Positions 31,877 to 41,415 of a stretch of 46,598 bases of DNA are shown piece after piece. The notes under the pieces were generated by a model, which did no database searches, was not told the DNA's origin, and worked only from the letters and a program-made list of their open reading frames with translations. Position numbers and translations under genes: made by a program. Each line of letters opens with the position of its first letter. Position 1 is the first letter of the stretch. This stretch comes from Desulfobacterales bacterium GWB2_56_26 (GTDB lineage Bacteria > Desulfobacterota > Desulfobulbia > Desulfobulbales > Desulfocapsaceae): the NCBI GenBank assembly GCA_001799365.1, contig MGTI01000157.1, forward strand, positions 1 through 46,598, in the 5' to 3' direction.

Positions 31877-32794
31877 TCAGGCAATAAGATCGATGCCGCT
31901 CCATGCCGATTTATCAGCCAGCTCCTTGAGATGGGCTCTCTGAATCATGGCCACGAGAGATTCTATCACTGCCGCCGTAGTCTTGCTCGGGAGATCGAAT
32001 TCGATGCCGCAGACATACTCGATGCCGCTCTTTTTTCGTATCCTGCTGAGGTGCTTGACGGTTCCACCGACGCTGACCCGGAGTTCATCGTCAAGGTACA
32101 GTTTCATCCCGTACGACTCGTTGATTTTAATGTTTCTCTGATCCTGCTTGGACACCGCAAAGGACATGCCGCGTATGCTGATGTCCACAGGAGCGGCCAA
32201 AAATTCCTTCGCGTTCTCGCCGAGTTCCAGGGAGACGGTAAAGTTCAGGCTTTCTATGACTTTTGCGCGGAATTCTCTGGTGTTGCGCACGATTCTGGCG
32301 AGTACGGGATAGGTCAGGCGGAGCACCGGGATTTCCTGGACCTTGCCCAGTTCTTCGAAGGTGGTGGCCATTTCCACGGCAAAGGCCTTGGTAAACATGC
32401 GCAGAACAATGAAACGGGAATAGCGCAGATGGAGGTTGCCGAGACCCGGTTCGAGTGGCAGGGTGACCAGATGGGTCATGTCGGTCAAGTATTCGCCGGG
32501 GTCGTAATCGGGCTGACTGAAGACTATTCGGCCATCGATCTCATCCTCGATGAGGTCAGGGAGATCGTCCTTGAGCCGCGAAAAGTAGACTCTGGGCATG
32601 CCGTCGACTTCCACCTCCAGCGCCTTGTCGTCGAACAGTGCGGTTTGAAGGTAGGGCAGGATCTTTTCTTTGGCGGTGAAAATCTCCCCTTTCTCCAGCG
32701 CCGTTTCCAGCGCCTCGACGGTGAATGTTTCGCTGGGAAAGAAACGCTGCAACTGTCTTTTGATTTCTTCTGTCATTGGCTGGAATTTAGGCAT
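31877..32794 (-). CDS. PilZ-domain protein, likely c-di-GMP receptor
   Basis: A 305-residue cytoplasmic protein. The C-terminal part (about 170-275) is a PilZ domain with the second c-di-GMP motif D204-x-S206-x-x-G209 in APVDISIRGMSFAV and ending strand EYVCGIEFD. The first motif, normally RxxxR, is less regular here (R170/R173/R176, RxxR spacing), so affinity is uncertain. The N-terminal 165 residues resemble a YcgR-N-like or similar PilZN beta domain (EVDGMPRVYFSRLKDDLPDL, VTLPLEPGLGNLHLRYSRFI) preceded by a helical start. Such proteins couple c-di-GMP to motility or adhesion, fitting the chemosensory operon in the window. No good ribosome site is visible for ATG 32792-32794 or the alternative at residue 7. 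Confidence 0.78.
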   Translation of the reverse strand: MPKFQPMTEEIKRQLQRFFPSETFTVEALETALEKGEIFTAKEKILPYLQTALFDDKALEVEVDGMPRVYFSRLKDDLPDLIEDEIDGRIVFSQPDYDPGEYLTDMTHLVTLPLEPGLGNLHLRYSRFIVLRMFTKAFAVEMATTFEELGKVQEIPVLRLTYPVLARIVRNTREFRAKVIESLNFTVSLELGENAKEFLAAPVDISIRGMSFAVSKQDQRNIKINESYGMKLYLDDELRVSVGGTVKHLSRIRKKSGIEYVCGIEFDLPSKTTAAVIESLVAMIQRAHLKELADKSAWSGIDLIA

Positions 32795-32883
32795 AATATT
32801 ATGAAATCATCAAGACCTTTATTATAAACGCTATCGCAACCGGCAGAAAAATGGAAGCGATGTTTTCTTGGAAATCAAGCCAG

Positions 32884-33306
32884 ATGAAACAACTCACCAC
32901 ACCTCGAATCGACCAGTGCATCGGCTGCCATTCGTGTTCGCTTGCCTGCGCCCGTCATGTTCACAAAAAATTATCCTGGAATGCCGCTGGGATCCGTATC
33001 CGCTCCGCCGGCGGCCTGTCGACCGGCTTTACCGCCCACCGGTGTCTCGCCTGTTCCCCGGCACCCTGTGCCCAGGTCTGTCCGACCGGCGCCTATATTG
33101 ATCGTCCGGGTGGCGGGGTGATCGTCAAACGGGCGCTCTGCATCAGGTGCGGCCAATGTGTCGAGGCGTGTCCGGTGGAGGCTATTTATCAGGACCAAGG
33201 CGGCGAGGTCTACGTCTGCATTCACTGCGGCCAATGTGTGCCGTTCTGTCCGCAGAATTGCCTGGAGATGGTCGAAACAGCCGGCAACCGGGAGGTGTCG
33301 ATATGA
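32884..33306 (+). CDS. Four-cluster ferredoxin, electron partner of the AOR
   Basis: A 140-residue polyferredoxin. Cysteines occur in four sets: 12/15/18/22, 54/57/62/66, 86/89/92/96 and 112/115/118/122, plus Cys126, so four [4Fe-4S] clusters are expected. Set 2 has the longer C-x4-C gap often seen in HycB/AorA-like subunits. It overlaps the AOR start as ATGA, so the two are coupled. In Aromatoleum, AorA is a similar subunit that wires the tungsten enzyme AorB; this is the likely role here. I start at ATG 32884 (KQLTTPRIDQCIGC is a natural beginning); ATG 32851 or 32860 would add 8-11 residues, and no start has a clear ribosome site. Confidence 0.85.
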   Translation: MKQLTTPRIDQCIGCHSCSLACARHVHKKLSWNAAGIRIRSAGGLSTGFTAHRCLACSPAPCAQVCPTGAYIDRPGGGVIVKRALCIRCGQCVEACPVEAIYQDQGGEVYVCIHCGQCVPFCPQNCLEMVETAGNREVSI

Positions 33307-35048
33307 TACGGCAAGAATTCCGGATCCTCCTGGTCGATCTTTCGATCGGCAAGGGAAAAATCGTCTTGGTCGACGGGCGGAACAGTGTCGCCGGCGGCAG
33401 CGGCCTGGCGGCCCTGCTGTTCAGGGAATACGGCCATCCCGACCGTGGCTGGGACGATCCGGCCCAACCGCTCATCTTCGCCATCGGTCCGTTGACCGGC
33501 TACTTCCCGTTGATGAGCAAAACGGTCTGCTCGTTCAAGTCCAATTATCATCGCGAATACACCGAGAGTCATGCCGGGGGACGGTCGGCGCTGGCGCTGC
33601 GATTCGCCGATCTCGATGCGCTGGTCATCCACGGTCGGGCGAAGGTGCTTTCCTGCCTCGGTATCGGGGCGCACTCTCTGGAGCTGAAGGAGGCGTCTTT
33701 TCTGCGGGGGATGGATGCGGAAACATCGGGCAAGCTCATCCGCCGGATGTTCAAGGACGGCAGCGGCCATCGGTCGATCATGCGGATAGGCCCCGCCGGC
33801 GAAGCGGGGTTAGCCATGGCCTGCATCAATGTCGATACTTATCGTCATTTCGGACGGATGGGCGGCGGGGCGATCATGGGCACCAAGAATCTCAAAGGGC
33901 TCGTCATCCACGGGGATAGCGATTTCATGGTGCCGGAAGGCAAGGGGTATGGTGCCGAATTCAAGGAGATCTATACCAAGGTCACCGCGACCGAGATGAT
34001 GCGTAAGTATCACGATCTGGGCACACCGGAAAATCTGCAGGGGCTGAACGATATTTCCTCACTGCCCTGGAAAAACCTGCAGGAAACTCACGATCCGGCC
34101 ATTGCCTCGATCACCGGGCGGGCATTTGCCGATCAGACCCTGCTCAGGAACGGCGCCTGTTCCGGCTGTCCGGTGGGCTGTATCCATATTGGCTATATCC
34201 GGGAAAAAGCGGCGGATAACCGGTACCACTATCATCAGGTGGCCTATGACTACGAGCCGATCTTTGCCGCCGGGACTATGCTGGGAGTCACCAAACCCTT
34301 CGATGTCCTGCGCATCCTCGATGTCATGGAAAAGGTGGGACTCGATGCTATGTCCGGCGGCGTGGCGCTCGCCTGGGCGACGGAGGCGACCCAACGGGGC
34401 CTCATTTCCGCTGCCGAAACGGGGGTGCCCCTCCGCTTCGGCGATGCAGATTCCTACCGGCTGGCGGCCAAAAACCTAGGGCTTGCAGCCAATGACTTCT
34501 ACAGGCTGCTGGGCCAGGGGACCATGAAGGCGGCAGCGGTGTACGGGGGCGGCGATTTCGGCTGCGTGCTCGGTCAGGAAATGGCCGGATATGCCACCGG
34601 CGAGCTGTTTTTTGCGGCGCAGACCCTCGGTTTCCGCCATTCCCATCTCGATACCGGCGCCTACAGCTACGATCAGAAAAACAGCGATCGCGATATCGAC
34701 AAGGCAGTCGATTTCCTCATGGCCGACGAGCCGGGCCGGGTTTTTCTCACTTCCATGGTCGGCTGCCTGTTTGCCAGATCGGTCTATACCGAAGAACAGC
34801 TGGCCAGATGCCTGGATCTGCTTGGTTTTTCTACGCTTGCCGCGAATATCCCCGGAACGGCGGAACAGATCAGGCGGCTGCGCTGGCAGGTCAGAGCGAA
34901 GACGGGTTTTGATCCGGCCAATTTCACCATTCCGAAGAGGTTTTACCAGATTAAAACCTGGAAGGGGCTTGTCGACGGCAGCTACCTCGACAGCCTGAAG
35001 CAGGAGTATGGCCGCCGGATACAGCAACTCATCGCCGCGGATCAATAA
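33303..35048 (+). CDS. Aldehyde:ferredoxin oxidoreductase (tungsten AOR family)
   Basis: A 581-residue enzyme of the AOR family, which oxidises aldehydes to acids with reduction of ferredoxin, or works in reverse, using a W- (or Mo-) bis-pterin. The [4Fe-4S] ligands are present: Cys286, Cys289 and Cys293 in ACSGCPVGC, and Cys488 in MVGCLFARS. The pterin domain has GRSALALRFADLDALVIHGR and HFGRMGGGAIMGTKNLKGLV. C-terminal AOR_C follows, with VGLDAMSGGVALAWATEATQ. GGGAGGTG lies just before the ATG, which overlaps the ferredoxin stop. The ferredoxin-AOR pair resembles AorAB; the FAD subunit AorC is not in the window. Downstream is a shared terminator and the convergent mdh. Substrate unknown. 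Confidence 0.92.
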   Translation: MIRQEFRILLVDLSIGKGKIVLVDGRNSVAGGSGLAALLFREYGHPDRGWDDPAQPLIFAIGPLTGYFPLMSKTVCSFKSNYHREYTESHAGGRSALALRFADLDALVIHGRAKVLSCLGIGAHSLELKEASFLRGMDAETSGKLIRRMFKDGSGHRSIMRIGPAGEAGLAMACINVDTYRHFGRMGGGAIMGTKNLKGLVIHGDSDFMVPEGKGYGAEFKEIYTKVTATEMMRKYHDLGTPENLQGLNDISSLPWKNLQETHDPAIASITGRAFADQTLLRNGACSGCPVGCIHIGYIREKAADNRYHYHQVAYDYEPIFAAGTMLGVTKPFDVLRILDVMEKVGLDAMSGGVALAWATEATQRGLISAAETGVPLRFGDADSYRLAAKNLGLAANDFYRLLGQGTMKAAAVYGGGDFGCVLGQEMAGYATGELFFAAQTLGFRHSHLDTGAYSYDQKNSDRDIDKAVDFLMADEPGRVFLTSMVGCLFARSVYTEEQLARCLDLLGFSTLAANIPGTAEQIRRLRWQVRAKTGFDPANFTIPKRFYQIKTWKGLVDGSYLDSLKQEYGRRIQQLIAADQ

Positions 35049-35050
35049 AA

Positions 35051-35088
35051 AGCGAGGCGGACGCCGGTTGCCCGGTCGTCCGCCTTGG
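35051..35088. terminator. Bidirectional terminator between AOR and mdh
   Basis: AGGCGGACG (35056-35064) and CGTCCGCCT (35078-35086) pair perfectly, continued inward by CCGG/CCGG (35065-35068, 35073-35076) with one bulged base. On the minus strand the stem is followed by CGCTTTTTATTG, a good tail for mdh; on the plus strand the tail TTGGTGTTTC is weak. Confidence 0.8.
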
Positions 35089-35116
35089 TGTTTCAAGACA
35101 ACAAAAGAACTGTCAA

Positions 35117-36094
35117 TTACAGCAGGTCGGCGATCGCCTCTTTCTCCGAAAGCAGTTCCTGCTCGGTGGCGGTCATCATTTTTTTCTGGAAATCGCTGAT
35201 CGCAAGACCCTTCACTTCCTTCCATTCGCCGTTTTCACAGGTGATCGGGAAGGAATACATGATGCCGTCGTTGATGCCGTAGCTGTTGCCGCCGCTGTAA
35301 ACGCCCATGCTGACCCAGCCGCCGTTCGTTCCCTGAGCCCAGTCACGCATATGGTCGATTGCGGCCGAGGCGGCGGAGGCCGCACTTGAGGCCCCGCGGG
35401 CCTTGATGATCGCGGCGCCGCGCTGCTGTACGGTGGGAATGAATTCGCTTACATACCACTCATCGCTGACCTTTTCCTTGACCGAGGCGCCATCGACCGT
35501 GGCGTAGCTGATGTCGGGAAACTGGGTGGCGGAATGGTTGCCCCATACCACCATCTTCTCCACCTTGGTGGAATGGCTGCCGGTCTTGGCCGCGATCTGG
35601 GACAAAGAGCGGTTATGGTCGAGACGCATCATGGCCGTGAAGTTTTTCGGACTCAGATCCGGGGCGTTTTTCAAGGCGATGAGGGCATTGGTGTTGGCCG
35701 GATTGCCGACCACCAGCACCTTGACGTTGCGTTTGGCATTATCATTGAGGGCCTTGCCCTGAACGGTAAAGATCGCGCCGTTGGCCTTCAGCAGATCGGA
35801 ACGTTCCATGCCCGGACCACGCGGCCGCGAACCTACGAGCAGGGCGTATTCGATATCCTTGAAAGCGACGTTGGCATCGTCGGTAGCGACAATGCCAGCC
35901 ACCAGCGGAAAGGCACAGTCATTCAGTTCCATGACCACGCCTTCGAGGGCCTTCATGGCCGGTGGAATCTCCAGGAGCTGGAGAATGACCGGCTGGTCTT
36001 TTCCGAGCATATCTCCGGCTGCGACACGGAAGATAAGGGAATAGCTGATTTGACCGGCTGCGCCGGTAATTGCGACACGTACTGGGGTTTTCAT
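35117..36094 (-). CDS. mdh: Malate dehydrogenase, cytosolic type
   Basis: A 325-residue NAD-dependent malate dehydrogenase that interconverts malate and oxaloacetate. NAD-binding loop [12 protein letters not shown] (9-20); substrate arginines Arg92 and Arg98 in [15 protein letters not shown]; Asp159/Arg162 in MMRLDHNRS; catalytic His187 in [13 protein letters not shown]. These mark the cytosolic/Thermus-type MDH subfamily rather than the lactate-dehydrogenase-like one. GGAGG precedes the ATG at 36092-36094. The C-terminus ends with AIADLL. It is single, convergent with the AOR gene, divergent from the histidine kinase gene. Confidence 0.95.
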   Translation of the reverse strand: MKTPVRVAITGAAGQISYSLIFRVAAGDMLGKDQPVILQLLEIPPAMKALEGVVMELNDCAFPLVAGIVATDDANVAFKDIEYALLVGSRPRGPGMERSDLLKANGAIFTVQGKALNDNAKRNVKVLVVGNPANTNALIALKNAPDLSPKNFTAMMRLDHNRSLSQIAAKTGSHSTKVEKMVVWGNHSATQFPDISYATVDGASVKEKVSDEWYVSEFIPTVQQRGAAIIKARGASSAASAASAAIDHMRDWAQGTNGGWVSMGVYSGGNSYGINDGIMYSFPITCENGEWKEVKGLAISDFQKKMMTATEQELLSEKEAIADLL

Positions 36095-36291
36095 CTGGTC
36101 CTCCTTAGAAGAATTTTGAGAATGTATCACAAAAACATCGCCTTAAAAAAGGCAAGTGCCAAGATACCATAATGTTTGTAAGGAATCTAGCGCAAGAGCC
36201 CTGAAAGGACTAATTTTTGTTAGTTGCGTCGACAGCAATTTCTCCAACCTTTTGGCTTTTCAACATTTTTCGCCTGATCTCCCGATAGGAG

Positions 36292-36337
36292 AGCCGGCCC
36301 CCGGTCTACAAAAAAACTCTGGGGGCTGCTATTTTTT
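36292..36337 (+). terminator. Terminator-like hairpin in the histidine kinase leader
   Basis: GGCCCCC (36296-36302) pairs with GGGGGCT (36321-36327, one G-U), extended outward by AGC/GCT with a bulge, and followed by ATTTTTTT (36331-36338). It points toward the kinase gene, about 70 bases before its start. With no gene ending upstream on this strand (mdh runs the other way), it may be an attenuator or guard against stray transcription. The surrounding 36095-36404 gap shows no further feature I can name. Confidence 0.5.
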
Positions 36338-36404
36338 TGCCTGATAATTTGTGCTATTCTCAATTGAGTGGAGCAACGAGAATTTTGCGGAGCGAAAACA
36401 TCCC

Positions 36405-39400
36405 ATGGCGGAAACGGAAAAACCGAATGAAGGTCCGGGCAACGGCACGGGATTGGCGAACCCTCCGGGTCGATTGACGTGTTTGCTGCGTTTGCCGACC
36501 GGGATCAGGGAAAAGCTCATCGCGATTTTTATCGTCATCAAGGTCCTCCCGCTCATCGCCCTGGCGCTCTTCGCCGCCCGGCAGATTGCTTTGCTGGGCG
36601 ACACCGTCAAACTCCAATCCGAACAGATGGTCGGGGATACCCGGGAACTGGTGACGGAGATCGGCGCGCTGGCCTCGGAGAGTTCGATCAGGGCTCTCGA
36701 TCTGAAATCACGGGAAAGCATCGAAAGGCTCACCACCGACACGGCCCTGAGCGTCGCGGGTTTTCTCTATGAGCGCGACAGCGATATTCTCCTGGCTGCC
36801 CAGCTGGCCGCAACGGAATCCGCTTACCACCAATTCCTGACCATTCGCCGGAAAGGAGTGATCCGGCACCGCGACTGGCAGCTCAGCGAGGATGGCGCGG
36901 CGTGGCGGCCGCCCGATTCCGGACCGGTGCAGAATCATGAGGTTCAGGTCTCTGCTCCCGACAACAAAAAGGATTTCCACTCCCGCCAGCCGCAGCGCTT
37001 TGCCGAAACCAAACTTGCGCCGCTCTATCACGAGATGACCTTTGTCGATCTCGACGGCAAAGAAAAGGTCAAGGTTTCGGCAACCGAGCTGCTGGGCGCC
37101 GAAAAGCGGGACGTTTCCCGGCCGGAAAATACCTGGTGCCGGGCCGAGACCTATTTTGCCGAGCTGGCGGCCCTGCAGCCGGGCGAGGTCTATGTTTCCA
37201 GGGTTATCGGTCCCTATGTCTCCTCGCCGCTCATCGGTCCCTACACTCCAGCGCGGGCCAAACAGGCGGGCATTGCCTTTGCCCCGGAAAAGGCCGGATA
37301 CGCCGGCAAGGAAAATCCGGCGGGCAGGCGCTTTCAAGGTATCATCCGCTGGGCATCCCCGGTTTTCCAGGACGGCCGGAAAATAGGCTATGTGACCCTG
37401 GCTCTCGATCACACCCATATCATGGAGTTCACCGACCATATCGTGCCGACCGAGGAGCGATATTCGGATATTTCCGATGCAGGCGCCGGCAATTACGCCT
37501 TCATGTGGGATTTTGCCGGCCGCAACATTAGCCATCCCCGGGATTATTTCATTGTCGGCTACGACCCAGAGACCGGCGAGCAGGCCGTGCCCTGGCTGAG
37601 CGACGAACTCTACGAGATCTGGCAGCAGGCGGGATCCTTCCGCAGCTTCGAAGAGCTCGCCCCGCAGTTCCTGGAACAGTCGCTCAGCAAAAAACCAGCC
37701 GCCCCGCTGACCAAAGCGGGTGCCCTCGGTCTTGATTGCCGGTACCTCAATTTTGCGCCCCAGTGCGTCGGGTGGCATGACCTGACCCAACACGGCGGCT
37801 CGGGATCGTTCGTCATCTTCTGGAGCAATCTCTGGAAACTGACCACGGCAGCAGCAATTCCCTACTATACCGGCATATATAAGGAGAGCCCGCGCGGCTT
37901 CGGCTATGTCACCATCGGCGCCAATGTCGACGAATTCCACAGTTCGGCCACGGAAACTGCAGCTCGGATCAACGCCACTACCCGGGAATACGAGACCGGC
38001 CTTGACCGGAAAAAGGAGGACACCCTGGCCCTGCTCGACCGGTTGCTCGGCACGACCCTCAAGAACCTAACCTTGTCGACCGCGGTCATGGTGATTCTCG
38101 TTATTTTCATTGCCATCTGGATGGCATCGGCACTCACCGGCAAAATTACGGCGATCATCGGCGGGATCAAGCTCTTTCAGTCGGGCAAACTGCACGGCCG
38201 GCTCAAGGTGGCAAGCGGCGACGAACTCGGTCAGCTGGCCCGGGCTTTCAATGAGATGGCCGACACAATCCAGGTGTCGATGGCAAAAATCGGGGAGGCA
38301 AGGGATCGGGCGGAGGAATCGGACAAGGCGAAAAGTCTGTTCCTCGCCAATATGTCCCATGAGATCCGGACGCCGATGAATGCCATCATCGGCATGAGCA
38401 GGCTGGCTCTTGCGGCTAGTGAGAACAATGAACAGCACAAACTGCTCGATTCGGTCAAAACCTCGGCCGATTCCCTCCTGGCCGTGGTCAACGACATCCT
38501 CGACTTCTCCAAGATCGAGGCCGGCCAGCTCGATCTGGAGAACCACACCTTTTCCCTCGGTACACTGGTGCAATCGACGATCAAGTCCATCTCCGTGCTC
38601 GCCCGGCATAAGGGCATCGGAGTAGGGTACGGCATTGCCGAAAATGTTCCGGAATATGTGCGCGGCGATCAGATGCGGTTACGCCAGATCCTCTTGAATC
38701 TGCTCGGCAATGCGGTCAAATTCACCAAGCGGGGAACGGTCAGCCTGGAGATCCGCAATGTTGCCAGGCAGGATCTGAAAACCGAACTGCTGTTCACCGT
38801 GCGCGACACCGGCATAGGCATTCCGCTGGAACACTTGGAGATGATCTTCGACAGGTTCTCGCAGAGCGATATCTCTATCTCCCGCAAGCACCAGGGGGCC
38901 GGACTGGGTCTGGCGATCAGCAGGAAGCTCTGCCGCATGATGGGCGGCGATATTCAGGTGGCAAGCGAAGTCGGCATGGGCAGCACCTTTACCTTCAACA
39001 TCGTTTTCGACCTGCCGGTGGATGACGAGCGTTCCGGCGCCGAAAGCGAGCCGTCCTGGCCGGGCCTGGAACACCCGTTGCATATCCTGCTGGTAGAGGA
39101 TAACGCGGCCAATCGCGAGCTGGCGAGGATGGTCCTGGAAAATGAAAAACTTCAGGTGACTCTGGCTGAGAGCGGCATGGATGCCCTGAAAAAACTCGCC
39201 GCAGGCAACTTCGATACAGTGATTATGGATATCCAGATGCCGGAGATGGATGGCTTCACCGCGACCAGCATCATTCGCGCATGTGAATCCGGCAAGGCCC
39301 TGTCCGTGGATATCAACGAAGCAGTCGAACACAATCTTCGCGACCGGCTCTACGGCCGGCATCAGCCGATCATTGCCTTGACCGCCCATGCCATGCGGGG

Positions 39401-39524
39401 TGACAGGGAAAGATGCATCGCCGCGGGGGCGGACGATTATCTCACCAAACCCTTCGTGCCCGAGCAGGTCATGGCCGCCCTTAGGCGTTGTGGCAACCTG
39501 CAGGCAGACTCGTCACATATCTGA
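36405..39524 (+). CDS. Hybrid sensor histidine kinase with large periplasmic sensor and receiver
   Basis: A 1039-residue inner-membrane hybrid kinase. TM1 about residues 35-58; a large periplasmic region of about 490 residues (60-550), too big for a single Cache and perhaps double Cache plus an insert; TM2 about 555-578; HAMP about 580-632; HisKA with phosphoacceptor His652 in MSHEIRTPMNAIIGMSRLAL; HATPase with LLNLLGNAVKFTKRG (N), DTGIGIPLEHLEMIFDRFSQ (G1), GAGLGLAISRKL (G2). REC at the end, phosphoacceptor Asp942 in VIMDIQMPEMDGF; about 25 extra residues precede its IIALTAHAM strand. GGAG stands about eleven bases before ATG 36405. No matching HPt or output gene adjoins. Ligand unknown. Confidence 0.87.
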   Translation: MAETEKPNEGPGNGTGLANPPGRLTCLLRLPTGIREKLIAIFIVIKVLPLIALALFAARQIALLGDTVKLQSEQMVGDTRELVTEIGALASESSIRALDLKSRESIERLTTDTALSVAGFLYERDSDILLAAQLAATESAYHQFLTIRRKGVIRHRDWQLSEDGAAWRPPDSGPVQNHEVQVSAPDNKKDFHSRQPQRFAETKLAPLYHEMTFVDLDGKEKVKVSATELLGAEKRDVSRPENTWCRAETYFAELAALQPGEVYVSRVIGPYVSSPLIGPYTPARAKQAGIAFAPEKAGYAGKENPAGRRFQGIIRWASPVFQDGRKIGYVTLALDHTHIMEFTDHIVPTEERYSDISDAGAGNYAFMWDFAGRNISHPRDYFIVGYDPETGEQAVPWLSDELYEIWQQAGSFRSFEELAPQFLEQSLSKKPAAPLTKAGALGLDCRYLNFAPQCVGWHDLTQHGGSGSFVIFWSNLWKLTTAAAIPYYTGIYKESPRGFGYVTIGANVDEFHSSATETAARINATTREYETGLDRKKEDTLALLDRLLGTTLKNLTLSTAVMVILVIFIAIWMASALTGKITAIIGGIKLFQSGKLHGRLKVASGDELGQLARAFNEMADTIQVSMAKIGEARDRAEESDKAKSLFLANMSHEIRTPMNAIIGMSRLALAASENNEQHKLLDSVKTSADSLLAVVNDILDFSKIEAGQLDLENHTFSLGTLVQSTIKSISVLARHKGIGVGYGIAENVPEYVRGDQMRLRQILLNLLGNAVKFTKRGTVSLEIRNVARQDLKTELLFTVRDTGIGIPLEHLEMIFDRFSQSDISISRKHQGAGLGLAISRKLCRMMGGDIQVASEVGMGSTFTFNIVFDLPVDDERSGAESEPSWPGLEHPLHILLVEDNAANRELARMVLENEKLQVTLAESGMDALKKLAAGNFDTVIMDIQMPEMDGFTATSIIRACESGKALSVDINEAVEHNLRDRLYGRHQPIIALTAHAMRGDRERCIAAGADDYLTKPFVPEQVMAALRRCGNLQADSSHI

Positions 39525-39549
39525 CAATTGAAGGACGGATCCGAATCAG

Positions 39550-41184
39550 TTAGTTCATTTTTTCCTGCGACTTGGTGTCCGTTGCTGCTGCTTTGCGCAG
39601 ATCGTCCTTCATCAGTTTGTAGTTGATGGCGTCGACGAGTGCCTGCCAGCTCGCCTCGATGATATTGACGGAGACGCCGACCGTGCCCCAGCTCGCATGG
39701 CGGTCTTTGCTCTCCACCAGAACCCGAACCTTGGCCTCGGTGCCGTGTTCGCCGGACAGCACCCGAACTTTATAGTCGGTGAGTTCCATCTCAGTCAGCG
39801 ATGGATAAAACCGGGACAGAGCCTTGCGGATGGCGGTATCCAGGGCGTTGACCGGGCCGTCGCCCATGGCCGCGGTATGCACCTCGTTGCCGCCGATGTA
39901 GAGCCGGATGGTTGCCTCGGTAAGAGGCGGCTTGTCCATCCGATATTTATGGTTCATCACCACAAAACTCTCGAATTTGAAATAGTTCTTCTGCAGGCCC
40001 ATGGCCCGGCGCATCAGCAGTTCAAAGCTGGCCTCGGCGCCCTCGTACTGGTAACCCTTGTTTTCCAGGGCCTTCAGCTCGCCGATGATGGTTGGTAGGA
40101 CCGGATCGTCGGGCGCGAGACTGAGGCCCCACTGATTGGCCTTGTGCAGGATATTGGCACGGCCCGATTGGTCGGAGATGAGAATGCGGCGGATGTTGCC
40201 CACCTTATCGGGGGCGATATGCTCGTAGGTGAGCGGATTGTTGTTCACCGCACTGACGTGGATGCCGCCTTTATGGGCAAAGGCCGACTCGCCCACATAC
40301 GGCTGGTAACGATAATGGGGCAGATTGGCCAGCTCGTTGACCAGCCGAGAGGTGGTGTAGAGGTTATCGATATTCTTGCGCACCTCGCATTCGACACCCA
40401 TCTTGAACACCAGGGCGGGGATAATGGAAGTCAGGTTGGCATTGCCGCACCTCTCGCCAAAGCCGTTGATGGTGCCCTGTACCTGTCTGATTTTGCACTC
40501 GGACACGGCAATGAGCGAATTGGCCACGGCGGTCTCCGAGTCGTTGTGCGAATGAATGCCCAGATGGACATCCTTGAACCGTGCGGCGAGAAATTTTTTC
40601 ACCCGCCTGATGATCGGCGGGATCTCGTGGGGCAGCGTCCCACCGTTGGTGTCGCAGAGAATAATCGTCTCCGCGCCGCCGCTCGCCGCACTCTCCAGGG
40701 TGCTGAGGGCATATTCCTCGTTGTTCTTAAAGCCGTCGAAAAAGTGTTCGGCGTCGTAAAACAGATGTTCGACGTAGGGCCGCAAGAAGATCAAGGTGTC
40801 TTCGATCAGCATCAGGTTGTCTTCCAACTCGATGTGGAGCGCGTCCCGCACGTGGATATCCCAGCTTTTACCGAAGATCGTCACCGCCGGGGTCTTGGCG
40901 TTCAAGATGGCGATGAGATTGGGATCCTGCTCCGGCCTGTTTCTGAAGTGACGGGTCGACCCGAAGGCGGCGAGTTTGGCATGCTTCAGTCCGATGGACT
41001 GCATTCTCTCGAAATATTCGACGGATACGGGATTCGAGCCGGGCCAGCCTCCTTCGATGAAATCAATGCCCAGGTCATCCAGCGCCAGCGTAATACGGAT
41101 CTTGTCCTCAACCGACAGGTTGAAATTTTCGGCCTGGGTGCCGTCGCGGAGAGTGGTGTCGTACAGTTCGATAAAATGCGCCAT
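39550..41184 (-). CDS. cimA: Citramalate synthase
   Basis: A 544-residue DRE-TIM enzyme that condenses pyruvate and acetyl-CoA to (R)-citramalate, the entry to threonine-independent isoleucine synthesis. Seen: catalytic YDTTLRDGTQAENFNLSVED (8-27), HSHNDSETAVANSL with the metal-binding His pair, GFGERCGNANLTSIIPAL, KGGIHVSAVNNNPLTYEHIA, and a C-terminal LeuA-dimer allosteric domain from about residue 415 (YRMDKPPLTEATIRLYIGGN to DYKVRVLSGEHGTEAKVRVL). The pattern and length mark the CimA group (about 520-545 residues) rather than LeuA or homocitrate synthase. AAGGAAAG precedes the ATG at 41182-41184. Isoleucine feedback is usual for the C-terminal domain. Convergent with the kinase. Confidence 0.93.
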   Translation of the reverse strand: MAHFIELYDTTLRDGTQAENFNLSVEDKIRITLALDDLGIDFIEGGWPGSNPVSVEYFERMQSIGLKHAKLAAFGSTRHFRNRPEQDPNLIAILNAKTPAVTIFGKSWDIHVRDALHIELEDNLMLIEDTLIFLRPYVEHLFYDAEHFFDGFKNNEEYALSTLESAASGGAETIILCDTNGGTLPHEIPPIIRRVKKFLAARFKDVHLGIHSHNDSETAVANSLIAVSECKIRQVQGTINGFGERCGNANLTSIIPALVFKMGVECEVRKNIDNLYTTSRLVNELANLPHYRYQPYVGESAFAHKGGIHVSAVNNNPLTYEHIAPDKVGNIRRILISDQSGRANILHKANQWGLSLAPDDPVLPTIIGELKALENKGYQYEGAEASFELLMRRAMGLQKNYFKFESFVVMNHKYRMDKPPLTEATIRLYIGGNEVHTAAMGDGPVNALDTAIRKALSRFYPSLTEMELTDYKVRVLSGEHGTEAKVRVLVESKDRHASWGTVGVSVNIIEASWQALVDAINYKLMKDDLRKAAATDTKSQEKMN

Positions 41185-41415
41185 GTCTTTCCTTCTTCAC
41201 TCAAGTCCCGGGTGGCTCCCGGATCGGATAAAGAGGACAGTTCGAAAAAATGTCCCCATGCAATGTGGAACCTCCAAAAATAGTTGACTTTATCCAAAAA
41301 GCAAAGGCTAAAAGTATCCGGGCGGGCAGACCATCCCGGAGTCAAGCCGGCCGACGGTCGCAGGGGAGTGCAGTTGGCTGCTCTCTGGAAAGAGTCGACG
41401 GGCAGGCGGCGGCAA

